DNA from: JAUYQR01 sp050632395 | GTDB taxonomy: Bacteria; Pseudomonadota; Alphaproteobacteria; Rhodobacterales; Rhodobacteraceae | Direction: 5' to 3' | Assembly: GCF_050632395.1 (NCBI RefSeq) | Contig: NZ_CP192600.1 | Coordinates: 3,968,001-4,032,000, forward strand | Length of the DNA: 64,000 nt | In this document: positions 42,213-50,476 of the stretch, in pieces | Numbering within the stretch: position 1 is the first letter of the stretch | How the letters are laid out: each line of letters begins with the position of its first letter | The notes under the pieces: generated by a model | What the model was told of the DNA's origin: nothing | Database searches by the model: none | The model's input: the letters and a program-made list of their open reading frames with translations, nothing else | Made by a program: the position numbers and the translations under genes

Positions 42213-42939
42213 AGGTCGGCGCGTCCTCATCACCGGCGGTGGGTCTGGCGCGGGGGCCGACCTTGCGCGCGGCTTTGCGGCGGCGGGGGCGAAGGTCGTG
42301 ATCGCTGGGCGACGGCGCGACGCGTTGGAGGCGGTGGCGGCGGGCATTGGCGCGCAGGTTGTCGTGGCCGATGTGACGGATGAGGCGTCGGTCGCGGCAA
42401 TGTTTGCGGCGGCGGGGCCGTGCGACATCGTGATCGCCAATGCCGGGGCGGCGGATTCCGCACCGTTTCTGCGCACCTCGCTGGACCAGTGGAACGCGAT
42501 GCTGGCGGTGAACCTGACGGGGGTATTTCTGACGCTTCAGGCGGGCCTCAGGCAGATGCCGGGTTGGGGGCGGCTGATCTCGGTTGCGTCCACGGCGGGG
42601 CTGAAAGGCTATGCCAAGATCGCGCCTTATGCGGCGGCAAAGCACGGGGTGGTGGGGTTGACGCGGTCGCTGGCCTTGGAGGTGGCGAAGGGGCCGGTGA
42701 CGGTGAATGCGCTTTGCCCCGGTTTCCTCGATACGCCGATGACGGATCGGTCGGTGGCGGTGATCATGGAAAAGACCGGGCGGAGCGAGGTTGAGGCGCG
42801 AAAAGCGCTGGAGGGGATGAACCCGCAGGGGCGGCTGATCCAGCCGGCGGAAGTGACGGCGGCGGCGTTGTGGCTGTGCGGACCGGGGTCGGAGGGGATC
42901 ACCGGGCAGGCCATCTCCATCGCGGGGGGCGAGGTGTGA
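42205..42939 (+). CDS. SDR-family dehydrogenase (second)
   Basis: A 244-residue short-chain dehydrogenase with TGGGSGAG, the NAG stretch, the serine in SVASTAGLKG, and YAAAK. It begins with GTG at 42205 and overlaps the stop of the monooxygenase/reductase gene by eight bases. A likely job is oxidation of the alicyclic hydroxy-CoA formed after ring reduction (inference from position). Confidence 0.88.
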   Translation: MLEGRRVLITGGGSGAGADLARGFAAAGAKVVIAGRRRDALEAVAAGIGAQVVVADVTDEASVAAMFAAAGPCDIVIANAGAADSAPFLRTSLDQWNAMLAVNLTGVFLTLQAGLRQMPGWGRLISVASTAGLKGYAKIAPYAAAKHGVVGLTRSLALEVAKGPVTVNALCPGFLDTPMTDRSVAVIMEKTGRSEVEARKALEGMNPQGRLIQPAEVTAAALWLCGPGSEGITGQAISIAGGEV

Positions 42940-43367
42940 GCGAGCTTTCCAAGCGCCGGTTGAAGATGTGGATCAGGCTGCTGGGCGTGACGCGGGCGGC
43001 GGAAAGCCATTTGCGCGAACATCTGCGGGTGAATCACGAGACGACTTTGCCGCGCTTTGACGTGATGGCGGCGCTGTGGCGCCGGCGCGAGGGCGTGACG
43101 ATGAGCGAGTTGTCACGGATGCTGCTGGTATCCAACGGCAATGCGACGACGGTGGTGGACCGCTTGGAAGCGGACGGGTTCGTGCGCCGGACGCCGTCGG
43201 AAACCGATCGGCGGACAGTGTTTGTGGCGCTGACGCCGGAGGGGCTGGCGGAGTTCGAGGGGCTGGCGGCGGGGCATGAGGCGGAGGTGTCGAAGCTGTT
43301 TTCCGGCATCAGCGAGGCGGATCTGGACGCGATGACTGAGATCTTGAAACGGATGGGGGCGCGATGA
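42936..43367 (+). CDS. MarR-family regulator (second)
   Basis: A 143-residue MarR protein with LRVNHETTLPRFDVMAAL, the recognition helix SNGNATTVVDRLEADGFVRR and the wing PSETDRRTVFVALTPEG. It starts with GTG at 42936, overlapping the SDR stop (GTGA). It resembles regulators of aromatic-CoA pathways such as BadR or HcaR in size and form. Being inside the operon, it probably represses it through the palindrome at 39865-39882. Confidence 0.9.
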   Translation: MSELSKRRLKMWIRLLGVTRAAESHLREHLRVNHETTLPRFDVMAALWRRREGVTMSELSRMLLVSNGNATTVVDRLEADGFVRRTPSETDRRTVFVALTPEGLAEFEGLAAGHEAEVSKLFSGISEADLDAMTEILKRMGAR

Positions 43368-44176
43368 GCGAGATGGCAGGGCTGAAGCCGGAGCATTTCC
43401 TGTGGGAGATGCGGGGGCGGGTTGCGGTCATCCGGCTGAACCGGCCGGAGCGGAAGAACCCGCTGACGTTTGAAAGCTATGCCGAATTGCGCGACTGCTT
43501 TCGCGCGCTGGCCGGGGCTGCGGATGTAGATGTGGTGGTGCTGGCATCGAACGGGGGGAACTTCTGTTCGGGCGGCGATGTGCATGACATCATCGGGCCC
43601 TTGGTCGGCAAGCCGATGGCGGAGTTGTTGGCCTTCACGCGGATGACCGGGGATCTGGTCAAGGCGATGCTGACCTGCGGCAAGCCGGTGATTGCGGCGG
43701 TGGACGGGGTGGCGGTAGGGGCCGGGGCGATTCTGGCGATGGCAGCCGATCTGAGGCTGGCGACGCCCGAGGCGAAATGCGCGTTTTTGTTCACCCGGGT
43801 CGGGCTTGCGGGCTGCGACATGGGGGCCTGTGCGATGCTGCCGCGGATCATCGGGCAGGGGCGGGCGGCGGAGTTGCTTTACACCGGCCGGGTGATGAGC
43901 GCGGCGGAAGGCGAGCGCTGGGGCTTCTGGAACGCGCTCCATCCCGCCGAGGCGCTGGAGGCGGAGGCGATGGCGCTGGCCGCGCGGTTGGCCGCGGGGC
44001 CGGTGTTCGCTCATGGCGTGACCAAGACGCAGTTGTTGCAGGAATGGGATATGGGGCTGTTGGCGGCGGTCGAGGCGGAGGCGCAGGCGCAGGCGATCTG
44101 CATGCAGACGCAAGATTTCGAGCGGGCGTATCGGGCGTTCGTGGCCAAGGAAAAACCGGTGTTTCGGGGGAACTGA
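43364..44176 (+). CDS. crotonase-fold protein lacking the usual hydratase glutamates
   Basis: A 270-residue crotonase-family protein with the oxyanion-hole stretch FCSGGD. At the two places where hydratases carry catalytic glutamates it reads GAGAILAMAAD and TRVGLAGCDMGACAML, so neither glutamate is present and an aspartate occupies the second region. This pattern is seen in other crotonase functions, including ring-opening C-C hydrolases and isomerases. Here it could open the alicyclic ring after 2-aminobenzoyl-CoA reduction (inference). It overlaps the MarR gene by ATGA. Confidence 0.82.
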   Translation: MSEMAGLKPEHFLWEMRGRVAVIRLNRPERKNPLTFESYAELRDCFRALAGAADVDVVVLASNGGNFCSGGDVHDIIGPLVGKPMAELLAFTRMTGDLVKAMLTCGKPVIAAVDGVAVGAGAILAMAADLRLATPEAKCAFLFTRVGLAGCDMGACAMLPRIIGQGRAAELLYTGRVMSAAEGERWGFWNALHPAEALEAEAMALAARLAAGPVFAHGVTKTQLLQEWDMGLLAAVEAEAQAQAICMQTQDFERAYRAFVAKEKPVFRGN

Positions 44177-44181
44177 GGGCA

Positions 44182-44225
44182 GCGGGGGCCAGCCCCCGCA
44201 CCCCCGGGATATTTGTGGACAGATG
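44182..44225. repeat. REP-like intergenic repeat, copy B
   Basis: A hairpin GCGGGGGC-CA-GCCCCCGC (44182-44199) is followed by CACCCCCGGGATATTTGTGG and ACAGATG. It fills the gap inside the operon, between the crotonase and the acyl-CoA dehydrogenase genes, and ends three bases before the ATG at 44228, so it also supplies the leader of that gene. Compare copies at 34907 and 55920. Confidence 0.65.
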
Positions 44226-44227
44226 AA

Positions 44228-45364
44228 ATGAGTGACGCGACCTTCTTGAGCTGGCCGTTTTTCGAGGACCGGCATCGTGCCTTGGCCGAGGGGTTGGAGG
44301 AGTGGTGCGCGGCGCATCTGCCGGTGGAGCATAGGGATGTGGACGCCGCGTGCCGGGGGCTGGTGGCGGCCTTGGGCGCCGGCGGGTGGTTGCGGCATTC
44401 GGGTGGCGAGGCGCTTGACGTGCGGACGCTGTGCCTGATCCGCGAGACGCTGGCGCGCCATGACGGGTTGGCGGATTTCGCCTTTGCGATGCAGGGGCTG
44501 GGGATGGGGGCGGTGTCCTTGTTCGGGACGGCGGAGCAGCGGGTGTGGCTGGAGCGGACGCGGGCGGGGGAGGCGATTGCGGGGTTTGCGTTGACCGAGC
44601 CTGCCTCGGGGTCGGATGTGGCGGCGACGTCCACGACGGCCAGCCGGGTGCCCGACCAAGATGGGGGCGGCTGGGTGCTGAACGGCGAGAAGACCTGGAT
44701 TTCGAACGGCGGGATTGCGGACGTATACGTCATCATCGCGCGGACTGGGGAAGCGCCGGGGGCGAAGGGGTTGTCGGCGTTTTTGATGCCGGCGGACGTG
44801 GCGGGCTTGGCAGTGGAGGAGCGGCTGGAGGTGATTGCGCCGCATCCGCTGGCACGGCTGTCCTTGCGCGACGTGCATCTGCCGGAAGGCGCGCTGATCG
44901 GGCAGGCGGGGACGGGGTTCAAGATTGCCATGTCGGTCTTGGATGTGTTCCGCTCGACCGTGGGGGCGGCGGCGCTGGGCTTTGGGCGCCGCGCGCTGGA
45001 CGAGGCCTTGGCGCGCGTGAAGGCACGGAAGATCCAGGGGCAGGCGCTGGCCGAGATGCAGATGGTGCAGGGGCATCTGGCGGACATGGCCTTGAAGATC
45101 GATGCGGCGGCGCTTCTGGTGTACCGGGCGGCCTGGGTGAAGGATCAGGGCGCGGCGCGGGTGTCACGCGAGGCGGCGATGGCGAAGCTGTATGCGACGG
45201 AGGCGGCGCAGGAGGTGATCGACATGGCGGTGCAACTGCATGGCGGGGATGGGGTGCGCGCGGGTTCGGTGGTGGAGAGCCTCTACCGCGAGATCAGGGC
45301 GCTGCGGATCTATGAAGGCGCGTCGGACGTGCAGCGGATCGTGATCGCGAGGGCGATCCTGTGA
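44228..45364 (+). CDS. acyl-CoA dehydrogenase
   Basis: A 378-residue flavoprotein of the acyl-CoA dehydrogenase family. FALTEPASGSDVAAT and TWISNGGIADVYVI are FAD- and substrate-binding signatures; the C-terminal EAAQEVIDMAVQLHGGDG and RIYEGASDVQRIVIARAIL complete the fold. The catalytic base is probably the glutamate in YEGASD. The start at 44228 lies immediately after repeat B; an upstream in-frame start would lie within the repeat. It would introduce a double bond into the ring-derived acyl-CoA. Confidence 0.92.
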   Translation: MSDATFLSWPFFEDRHRALAEGLEEWCAAHLPVEHRDVDAACRGLVAALGAGGWLRHSGGEALDVRTLCLIRETLARHDGLADFAFAMQGLGMGAVSLFGTAEQRVWLERTRAGEAIAGFALTEPASGSDVAATSTTASRVPDQDGGGWVLNGEKTWISNGGIADVYVIIARTGEAPGAKGLSAFLMPADVAGLAVEERLEVIAPHPLARLSLRDVHLPEGALIGQAGTGFKIAMSVLDVFRSTVGAAALGFGRRALDEALARVKARKIQGQALAEMQMVQGHLADMALKIDAAALLVYRAAWVKDQGAARVSREAAMAKLYATEAAQEVIDMAVQLHGGDGVRAGSVVESLYREIRALRIYEGASDVQRIVIARAIL

Positions 45365-45774
45365 TTTACCGCCGCGCCACCCCGATCGAGTTCAACCATT
45401 GCGACCCCGCCGGGATCGTCTTTTACCCGCGCTATTTCGAGATGACCAATTCGGTCGTTGAAAATTTCTTCCGCGAAGTGGCGGGACAGTCCTATGCCGC
45501 CATGATGGAGGCAGGTCAGGGCGTGCCGACGGCGCGGCTGGAGACGGAGTTTCATGCCCCGAGCCGTCTGGGCGAGGTGCTGGAGTGGTGGCTTCGGGTG
45601 ACGCGGCTGGGCGGCAGTTCGGTGGGGTTCACCGTGGAAGCGTGGTGCGGGGCGAGCCACCGGGTGACGGCGAAGCTGGTCTTGGTGTGGGTTGAGGCGG
45701 GGGGGCGGCCGAAGCCCTGGCCCGAGGCGATCAGGGCGCGGATCGCGGCGTTTCAGGAGGCGGATGATGCATGA
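45361..45774 (+). CDS. acyl-CoA thioesterase, 4-hydroxybenzoyl-CoA thioesterase-like
   Basis: A 137-residue hot-dog-fold thioesterase. The signature near the N terminus is FNHCDPAGIVFYPRYFE, with the catalytic aspartate of the 4-hydroxybenzoyl-CoA thioesterase type. It begins with GTG at 45361, overlapping the dehydrogenase stop (GTGA). It may release CoA from dead-end intermediates and prevent CoA trapping; similar genes are known in 2-aminobenzoate clusters. Confidence 0.9.
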   Translation: MIYRRATPIEFNHCDPAGIVFYPRYFEMTNSVVENFFREVAGQSYAAMMEAGQGVPTARLETEFHAPSRLGEVLEWWLRVTRLGGSSVGFTVEAWCGASHRVTAKLVLVWVEAGGRPKPWPEAIRARIAAFQEADDA

Positions 45775-46171
45775 GTTCCTGCACCCCAAGGGGTGGAAGC
45801 CTGCGATCGGTTATTCCAACGGCGTCGCGGCGACGGGGCGGATGGTGTTCACCGGCGGGATGGTCGGCTGGAATGGCGACTGCGAGTTCGAGACCGATGA
45901 TTTCGTGGGGCAGGTGCGGCAGGCGCTGGCCAACATCGTGGCGGTGCTGGCCGAGGCCGGGGCACGGCCGGAGCATATCGTGCGGCTGACGTGGTATGTG
46001 ACATCGAAGGCGGAATACCTTGCCGACCTGAAGGCGCTGGGCGCGGCCTACAAGGCGACGATCGGGCGGCACTATCCGGCGATGGCGCTGGTGCAGGTGG
46101 TGGCCTTGGTCGAGGACCGGGCCAAGGTGGAGATCGAGGCGACGGCGGTAATACCGGAGGGTGATGCATGA
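45764..46171 (+). CDS. RidA (YjgF)-family protein
   Basis: A 135-residue RidA-type protein (YSNGVAATGRMVFTGGMVGW, then VRLTWYVTSKAEYLADL, and the C-terminal stretch YPAMALVQVVALVEDRAKVEIEAT). The family arginine is replaced or shifted within the C-terminal motif here, so whether it is an active imine deaminase is open. RidA proteins hydrolyse enamine/imine intermediates. The reduced product of 2-aminobenzoyl-CoA is an enamine, so ammonia release is a plausible role. It overlaps the thioesterase end and the ligase start (ATGA). Confidence 0.88.
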   Translation: MMHEFLHPKGWKPAIGYSNGVAATGRMVFTGGMVGWNGDCEFETDDFVGQVRQALANIVAVLAEAGARPEHIVRLTWYVTSKAEYLADLKALGAAYKATIGRHYPAMALVQVVALVEDRAKVEIEATAVIPEGDA

Positions 46172-47793
46172 AACTTGGGCCGACGGGGCATGTCGATACG
46201 TTCACCCGCGACCGCCTGCCAGCGGCGGAGGATTGGCCGGAGATCAACACCTCGGCCTTTCCTTACCCTGAATGGATGAACGCGGCAGTGGAACTGACCG
46301 ATGCGATGGTGGCCAAGGGCTTTGGCGACCATACCGCGCTGATCGGCAACGGGCGGCAGCGGACTTACAAGGAACTGGCCGACTGGACCAACCGGATCGC
46401 GCATGCGCTGGTCGAGGACTATGGGGTGAAGCCGGGGAACCGGGTGCTGATCCGGTCTGCGAACAATCCGGCGATGGTGGCGGCGTGGCTGGCGGCGACC
46501 AAGGCGGGGGCGGTGGTGGTGAACACCATGCCGATGCTGCGGGCGGGCGAGTTGACCGCGATCATCGACAAGGCCGAGGTCAGCCACGCCTTGTGCGACA
46601 CGCGGTTGATGGAAGATCTGGTGACGGCGGCGAAGGGCTCGGCTTTTCTGAAGACGGTTGTCGGGTTTGACGGGACGGCGAACCATGATGCGGAACTGGA
46701 CCGGGTGGCCTTGCGCAAATCGGTGCGGTTTCAGGCGCCGCCGGTCGGGCGGGATGATGTGGCGCTGCTGGGCTTTACCAGCGGGACTACAGGAGAGCCT
46801 AAGGCAACGATGCATTTCCACCGCGATCTGCTGATCATTGCGGATGGCTACGCGAAGGAAGTGCTGCAGGTGGTGCCGGAGGACGTGTTCGTAGGCTCGC
46901 CCCCGTTGGCGTTCACGTTTGGCCTTGGCGGGCTTGCGGTCTTTCCCCTGCGGTTCGGAGCGGCGGCGGCGTTGCTGGAGCAGGCGAGCCCTCCGAACAT
47001 GATTTCCATCATCCAGGAGCACAAGGCGACGGTGTGCTTTACCGCGCCCACCGCCTACCGCGTGATGCTGAAGGCGATGGAGGAAGGGGCGGACCTTTCC
47101 AGTTTGCGCGCGGCGGTGAGTGCGGGGGAGACCCTGCCCGCGCCGGTTTACGAGGAATGGATGGCCAAGACCGGCAAGCCGATGCTGGACGGAATTGGTG
47201 CGACGGAGATGCTGCACATCTTTCTGACCAACCGGTTCAGCGACCATCGGCCCGCCTGCACGGGGCGGCCCGTGGCGGGGTATGAGGCGAAGATCGTCGG
47301 CGAGGACATGAAAGAATTGCCGCGCGGCGAGGTCGGGCGGTTGGCGGTGCGGGGGCCGACGGGGTGCCGGTATCTGGCGGATGACCGGCAGCGGAAATAC
47401 GTGCGGAATGGGTGGAACCTGACGGGCGACAGTTTCTGGCAGGACGACGAGGGGCGGTTCCACTTTGCCGCGCGGTCGGACGACATGATCATCAGCGCGG
47501 GTTACAACATCGCGGGGCCCGAGGTGGAAGCGGCGCTTCTGTCGCATCCGGCGGTTCTGGAATGCGCGGTGGTGGGTGTGAAGGACGAGGAGCGCGGCCA
47601 GATCGTCGAGGCGCATGTGGTGCTGGCGCCGGGGCATGTGGGTGACGCGCTGATGGTCAAGTTGTTGCAAGACCACGCGAAATCGGTGATTGCCCCTTAC
47701 AAATACCCGCGCCGTGTGGTTTTTGTAGAGGCATTGCCGAAGACCCAGACCGGCAAGATACAACGGTTCAGGCTTTCCGAAGGGCGCAGGTAG
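46168..47793 (+). CDS. 2-aminobenzoate-CoA ligase (benzoate-CoA ligase family)
   Basis: A 541-residue AMP-forming ligase. The phosphate-binding loop is FTSGTTGEPKATMHFHRD (about residues 199-216). The A5 region is GIGATEMLHIF, the A7 motif includes LTGDSFWQDDEG, and the C-terminal lysine is in KTQTGKIQR. The N-terminal form with HVDTFTRDRLP is typical of 2-aminobenzoate-CoA ligases. It activates anthranilate as the first step of the CoA pathway, and it is the last gene of the rightward operon. Confidence 0.88.
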   Translation: MKLGPTGHVDTFTRDRLPAAEDWPEINTSAFPYPEWMNAAVELTDAMVAKGFGDHTALIGNGRQRTYKELADWTNRIAHALVEDYGVKPGNRVLIRSANNPAMVAAWLAATKAGAVVVNTMPMLRAGELTAIIDKAEVSHALCDTRLMEDLVTAAKGSAFLKTVVGFDGTANHDAELDRVALRKSVRFQAPPVGRDDVALLGFTSGTTGEPKATMHFHRDLLIIADGYAKEVLQVVPEDVFVGSPPLAFTFGLGGLAVFPLRFGAAAALLEQASPPNMISIIQEHKATVCFTAPTAYRVMLKAMEEGADLSSLRAAVSAGETLPAPVYEEWMAKTGKPMLDGIGATEMLHIFLTNRFSDHRPACTGRPVAGYEAKIVGEDMKELPRGEVGRLAVRGPTGCRYLADDRQRKYVRNGWNLTGDSFWQDDEGRFHFAARSDDMIISAGYNIAGPEVEAALLSHPAVLECAVVGVKDEERGQIVEAHVVLAPGHVGDALMVKLLQDHAKSVIAPYKYPRRVVFVEALPKTQTGKIQRFRLSEGRR

Positions 47794-47879
47794 CGGCGCC
47801 ATTCAAGCCGCAGGTGCGATTACCCCTTGCCTCGGCGGGCCAGTTACAGCTTTCTCCCTTGGTCGGAAAAGGAAGACCC

Positions 47880-48701
47880 ATGCCACCCTCACGCCTGCGA
47901 TTCAATGACGGCCACATGATCCCGCAAATCGGGCTTGGGATCTGGCAGGTGCCGGAGGCGATGACCGCGGATACCGTGTCGGCGGCGCTGCGGATGGGCT
48001 ACCGGCTGATCGACGGGGCGGCGATCTATGGCAACGAGGAAGGTCTGGGCGAAGGCGTGCGCGAAAGCGGCGTGCCGCGCGAAGAGATCTTTGTCACGAC
48101 GAAGGTGTGGAACACCGAGCAGGGCCATGACGCGACCTTGCGTGCGGTCGAAGGCAGCTTGCAGCGGCTGGGCTTGGACAGCATCGAATTGTGCCTGATC
48201 CACTGGCCGGTGCCCGAGCGGAACATGTATGTCGACACATGGCGCGCGCTGATCCGGATGAAGGAAGAAGGCAGGGTGCGGTCGATCGGCGTGTCGAACT
48301 TCATGGGCGACCACTTGGAACGGATCATCGGCGAGACGGGCACGGTGCCGGTGGTCAACCAGATCGAGTTGAACCCGCGGCTGCAACAGTCGGAATTGCG
48401 CGACCTGCATGACCGGCTGGGCGTGGTGACGCAAAGCTGGACGCCCTTGGGGCAGGGCCGCAGCTTTGACGCGCCCGTGGTGCGCGAGGCTGTGGCGCGA
48501 ACCGGGAAAAGCCCGGCGCAGGTGATTTTGCGCTGGCATCTGCAACTGGGTGCGTCGGTGATCCCGCGGTCGACCCGGGTGGAGGGGTTGGCGGAAAACC
48601 TTGATGTCTTCGATTTCACGCTGACCGCCGAAGAGATGGCCGCGATGGCCGCGTTGAACGAAAACCAGCGCTGCGGGCCCGATCCGCTGACCTTCGCTTG
48701 A
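47880..48701 (+). CDS. aldo/keto reductase
   Basis: A 273-residue NADPH-dependent reductase of the aldo/keto family with GYRLIDGAAIYGNEEGLG, the tetrad residues (D, Y, K in VTTKVW, H in CLIHWPVPE), and IPRSTRVEGLAENLDVFDF near the C terminus. It is close to 2,5-diketo-D-gluconate reductase-type proteins. The ATG at 47880 has the site AAGGAAG. Its substrate is not evident, and it is probably not part of the catabolic operon, which ends 87 bases upstream. Confidence 0.9.
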   Translation: MPPSRLRFNDGHMIPQIGLGIWQVPEAMTADTVSAALRMGYRLIDGAAIYGNEEGLGEGVRESGVPREEIFVTTKVWNTEQGHDATLRAVEGSLQRLGLDSIELCLIHWPVPERNMYVDTWRALIRMKEEGRVRSIGVSNFMGDHLERIIGETGTVPVVNQIELNPRLQQSELRDLHDRLGVVTQSWTPLGQGRSFDAPVVREAVARTGKSPAQVILRWHLQLGASVIPRSTRVEGLAENLDVFDFTLTAEEMAAMAALNENQRCGPDPLTFA

Positions 48702-48709
48702 GGCGCGGG

Positions 48710-49351
48710 ATGGCGCTGGTTCCCGAACTTTGCCTGACCGACCCGGAGGCCGGTATTGCGTTCCTGCATCGCGTGTTCGGCTTTGCGGCAGATGGCAGCA
48801 CGTTGACGCTTGGGTCCCAGACCCTGCGCGTCCGAAGGGTGGACACGGCGCAATCGCATGGGCGCATCGACCACATTGCCCTTGCAGTGCCCGATATCGA
48901 CGCGTCGCTTGCGCGGCTGCTGGCCGGGGGGGCGAGCCTTGACTCCGCCGTCACACCGAACGGGGTGGGCGAGATCGCTGAGTTCTGGGGCGACGGCATC
49001 CGCTATGTCTATCTGCAAGGCCCCGAGGCCGCGCGGATCGAGCTTTGCCAGCGCAACGCAGGCCCGGTGGCCGAGGCGGGGCATGACCACATCGGGATTC
49101 CCTGCCGCGACCTTGCCCGGACCCAGCGGTTCTTTGAAGACCAGGGCGCGGTGCTGGTCGCCGCGGTCGATCTGCCTCGGGCGGAGGGGACGGTTCCGGT
49201 TCGGTTCCTGACCTATGCCGGCGGGATGATCGAGCTTTACGCCCCAGCCGGGGCCGGGCTGCGCGAGCCGGGCCTGTGGTCGCGGCTGCTGGTCGAGGGT
49301 CTGGCGGGGGAACGTGTCGGCCCGGATGGCCTGATCCTAGCCCCGCTCTGA
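48710..49351 (+). CDS. VOC/glyoxalase-fold protein
   Basis: A 213-residue protein of two vicinal-oxygen-chelate-like halves. The first has RIDHIALAVPDIDASLARLLAGG (about residues 50-72). The second has HDHIGIPCRDLARTQRFFED (about 124-143). Possible metal ligands are the histidines at the strand starts. The ATG at 48710 has a GAGG site. An upstream TTG at 48698 would overlap the stop of the reductase gene, and is less likely. Function unknown. Confidence 0.8.
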   Translation: MALVPELCLTDPEAGIAFLHRVFGFAADGSTLTLGSQTLRVRRVDTAQSHGRIDHIALAVPDIDASLARLLAGGASLDSAVTPNGVGEIAEFWGDGIRYVYLQGPEAARIELCQRNAGPVAEAGHDHIGIPCRDLARTQRFFEDQGAVLVAAVDLPRAEGTVPVRFLTYAGGMIELYAPAGAGLREPGLWSRLLVEGLAGERVGPDGLILAPL

Positions 49352-49396
49352 CCGCAGCGGGCTTTTCACAGACCCTGCGGCAGGCTAAGCCAAACC

Positions 49397-50476
49397 ATGC
49401 GTGAAACGCTGACCGAGATTTACGAGGCGCGGGTGGCAGCGGGGGTGCTGCGACCCGATCCGGCGCAGCACGCGGTGATGGCGCGGCTGGAGCCGCTGCG
49501 GGCATGGCTGGAAGCGAACGCGACCCGCAAGGTCGGCCTGTTCGCCGGGTTGTTCGCCAAGCCGCTGATGCCGCCCAAGGGCATGTATCTGTGGGGCGGG
49601 GTCGGGCGCGGCAAGTCGATGCTGATGGACCTGTTCACCGAAGCGACGGCTACCCCGCAGAAGCGCCGGGTGCATTTTCACGCCTTCATGCAGGAGGTCC
49701 ACCGGGGGATGCACGCAGCGCGGCAACGCGGCGTCGAAGACCCGCTGGCCCCGTTGGCAGATCAGGTGATCCGCGAGGTGCGGCTTCTGGCGTTTGACGA
49801 GATGCAGATCACCGACATTACCGATGCGATGATCGTGGGGCGGCTGTTTGAAAAGCTGTTCGCAGCCGGGATCGTGATCGTCACCACCTCGAACCGCCCG
49901 CCGCAGGACCTGTACAAGGACGGGCTGAACCGCGGCATTTTCCTGCCGTTCATCGCGATGCTGGAAGACCGGCTGGAGGTTGTGGAACTGGAAAGCCCGA
50001 CCGATTACCGCCAGCACAGGCTGGAAGGCGCGCAGGTCTATTTCCACCCCGCGCGGACCGCTGGTGACAGGATTTCGGCGATCTGGACTGACCTGACCGG
50101 AGGCGCGGGCGGCGAGCCCCTGGTGCTGACGGTGAATGGGCGAAAGGTGGAACTGGCGCGCTTTGCCAATGGCGTGGCGCGCGCAAGTTTCTGGGAGCTG
50201 TGCGCCAAACCCTTGGGCCCGGCTGATTTTCTGGCGATTGCGGCAGCGGTGCGGGTGCTGATCCTTGAGGATATCCCGCATCTGTCGGCGGCCAACTACA
50301 ACGAGGCGAAGCGCTTCGTCACCCTGATCGACGCCTTGTATGAGGCGAAGGTCAGGCTTGTCGCTTCGGCCGCCGATGTGCCGGAGCGGCTTTACATCGA
50401 AGGCGAGGGGTCGTTCGAGTTTGAGCGCACCGCAAGCCGCCTGCGCGAGATGCAGGCGGCAGGCTGGGGCGGCTAG
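49397..50476 (+). CDS. zapE: ZapE (AFG1-like) ATPase of the divisome
   Basis: A 359-residue AFG1/ZapE ATPase. Walker A is GGVGRGKS (about residues 73-80), Walker B is LLAFDEMQI, and the sensor stretch is VIVTTSNRPPQDLYKDGLNR. The length and these motifs match ZapE, which acts at the Z ring in Escherichia coli. Its end overlaps the end of the convergent alternative oxidase gene by four bases. Confidence 0.93.
   Translation: MRETLTEIYEARVAAGVLRPDPAQHAVMARLEPLRAWLEANATRKVGLFAGLFAKPLMPPKGMYLWGGVGRGKSMLMDLFTEATATPQKRRVHFHAFMQEVHRGMHAARQRGVEDPLAPLADQVIREVRLLAFDEMQITDITDAMIVGRLFEKLFAAGIVIVTTSNRPPQDLYKDGLNRGIFLPFIAMLEDRLEVVELESPTDYRQHRLEGAQVYFHPARTAGDRISAIWTDLTGGAGGEPLVLTVNGRKVELARFANGVARASFWELCAKPLGPADFLAIAAAVRVLILEDIPHLSAANYNEAKRFVTLIDALYEAKVRLVASAADVPERLYIEGEGSFEFERTASRLREMQAAGWGG

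Noticed and set aside
39909..42476. 855-codon open frame antisense to the 2-aminobenzoyl-CoA monooxygenase/reductase
   Set aside because: Its sequence is rich in arginine, histidine and proline and matches no family; it mirrors GC-biased codons of a well-recognised gene.
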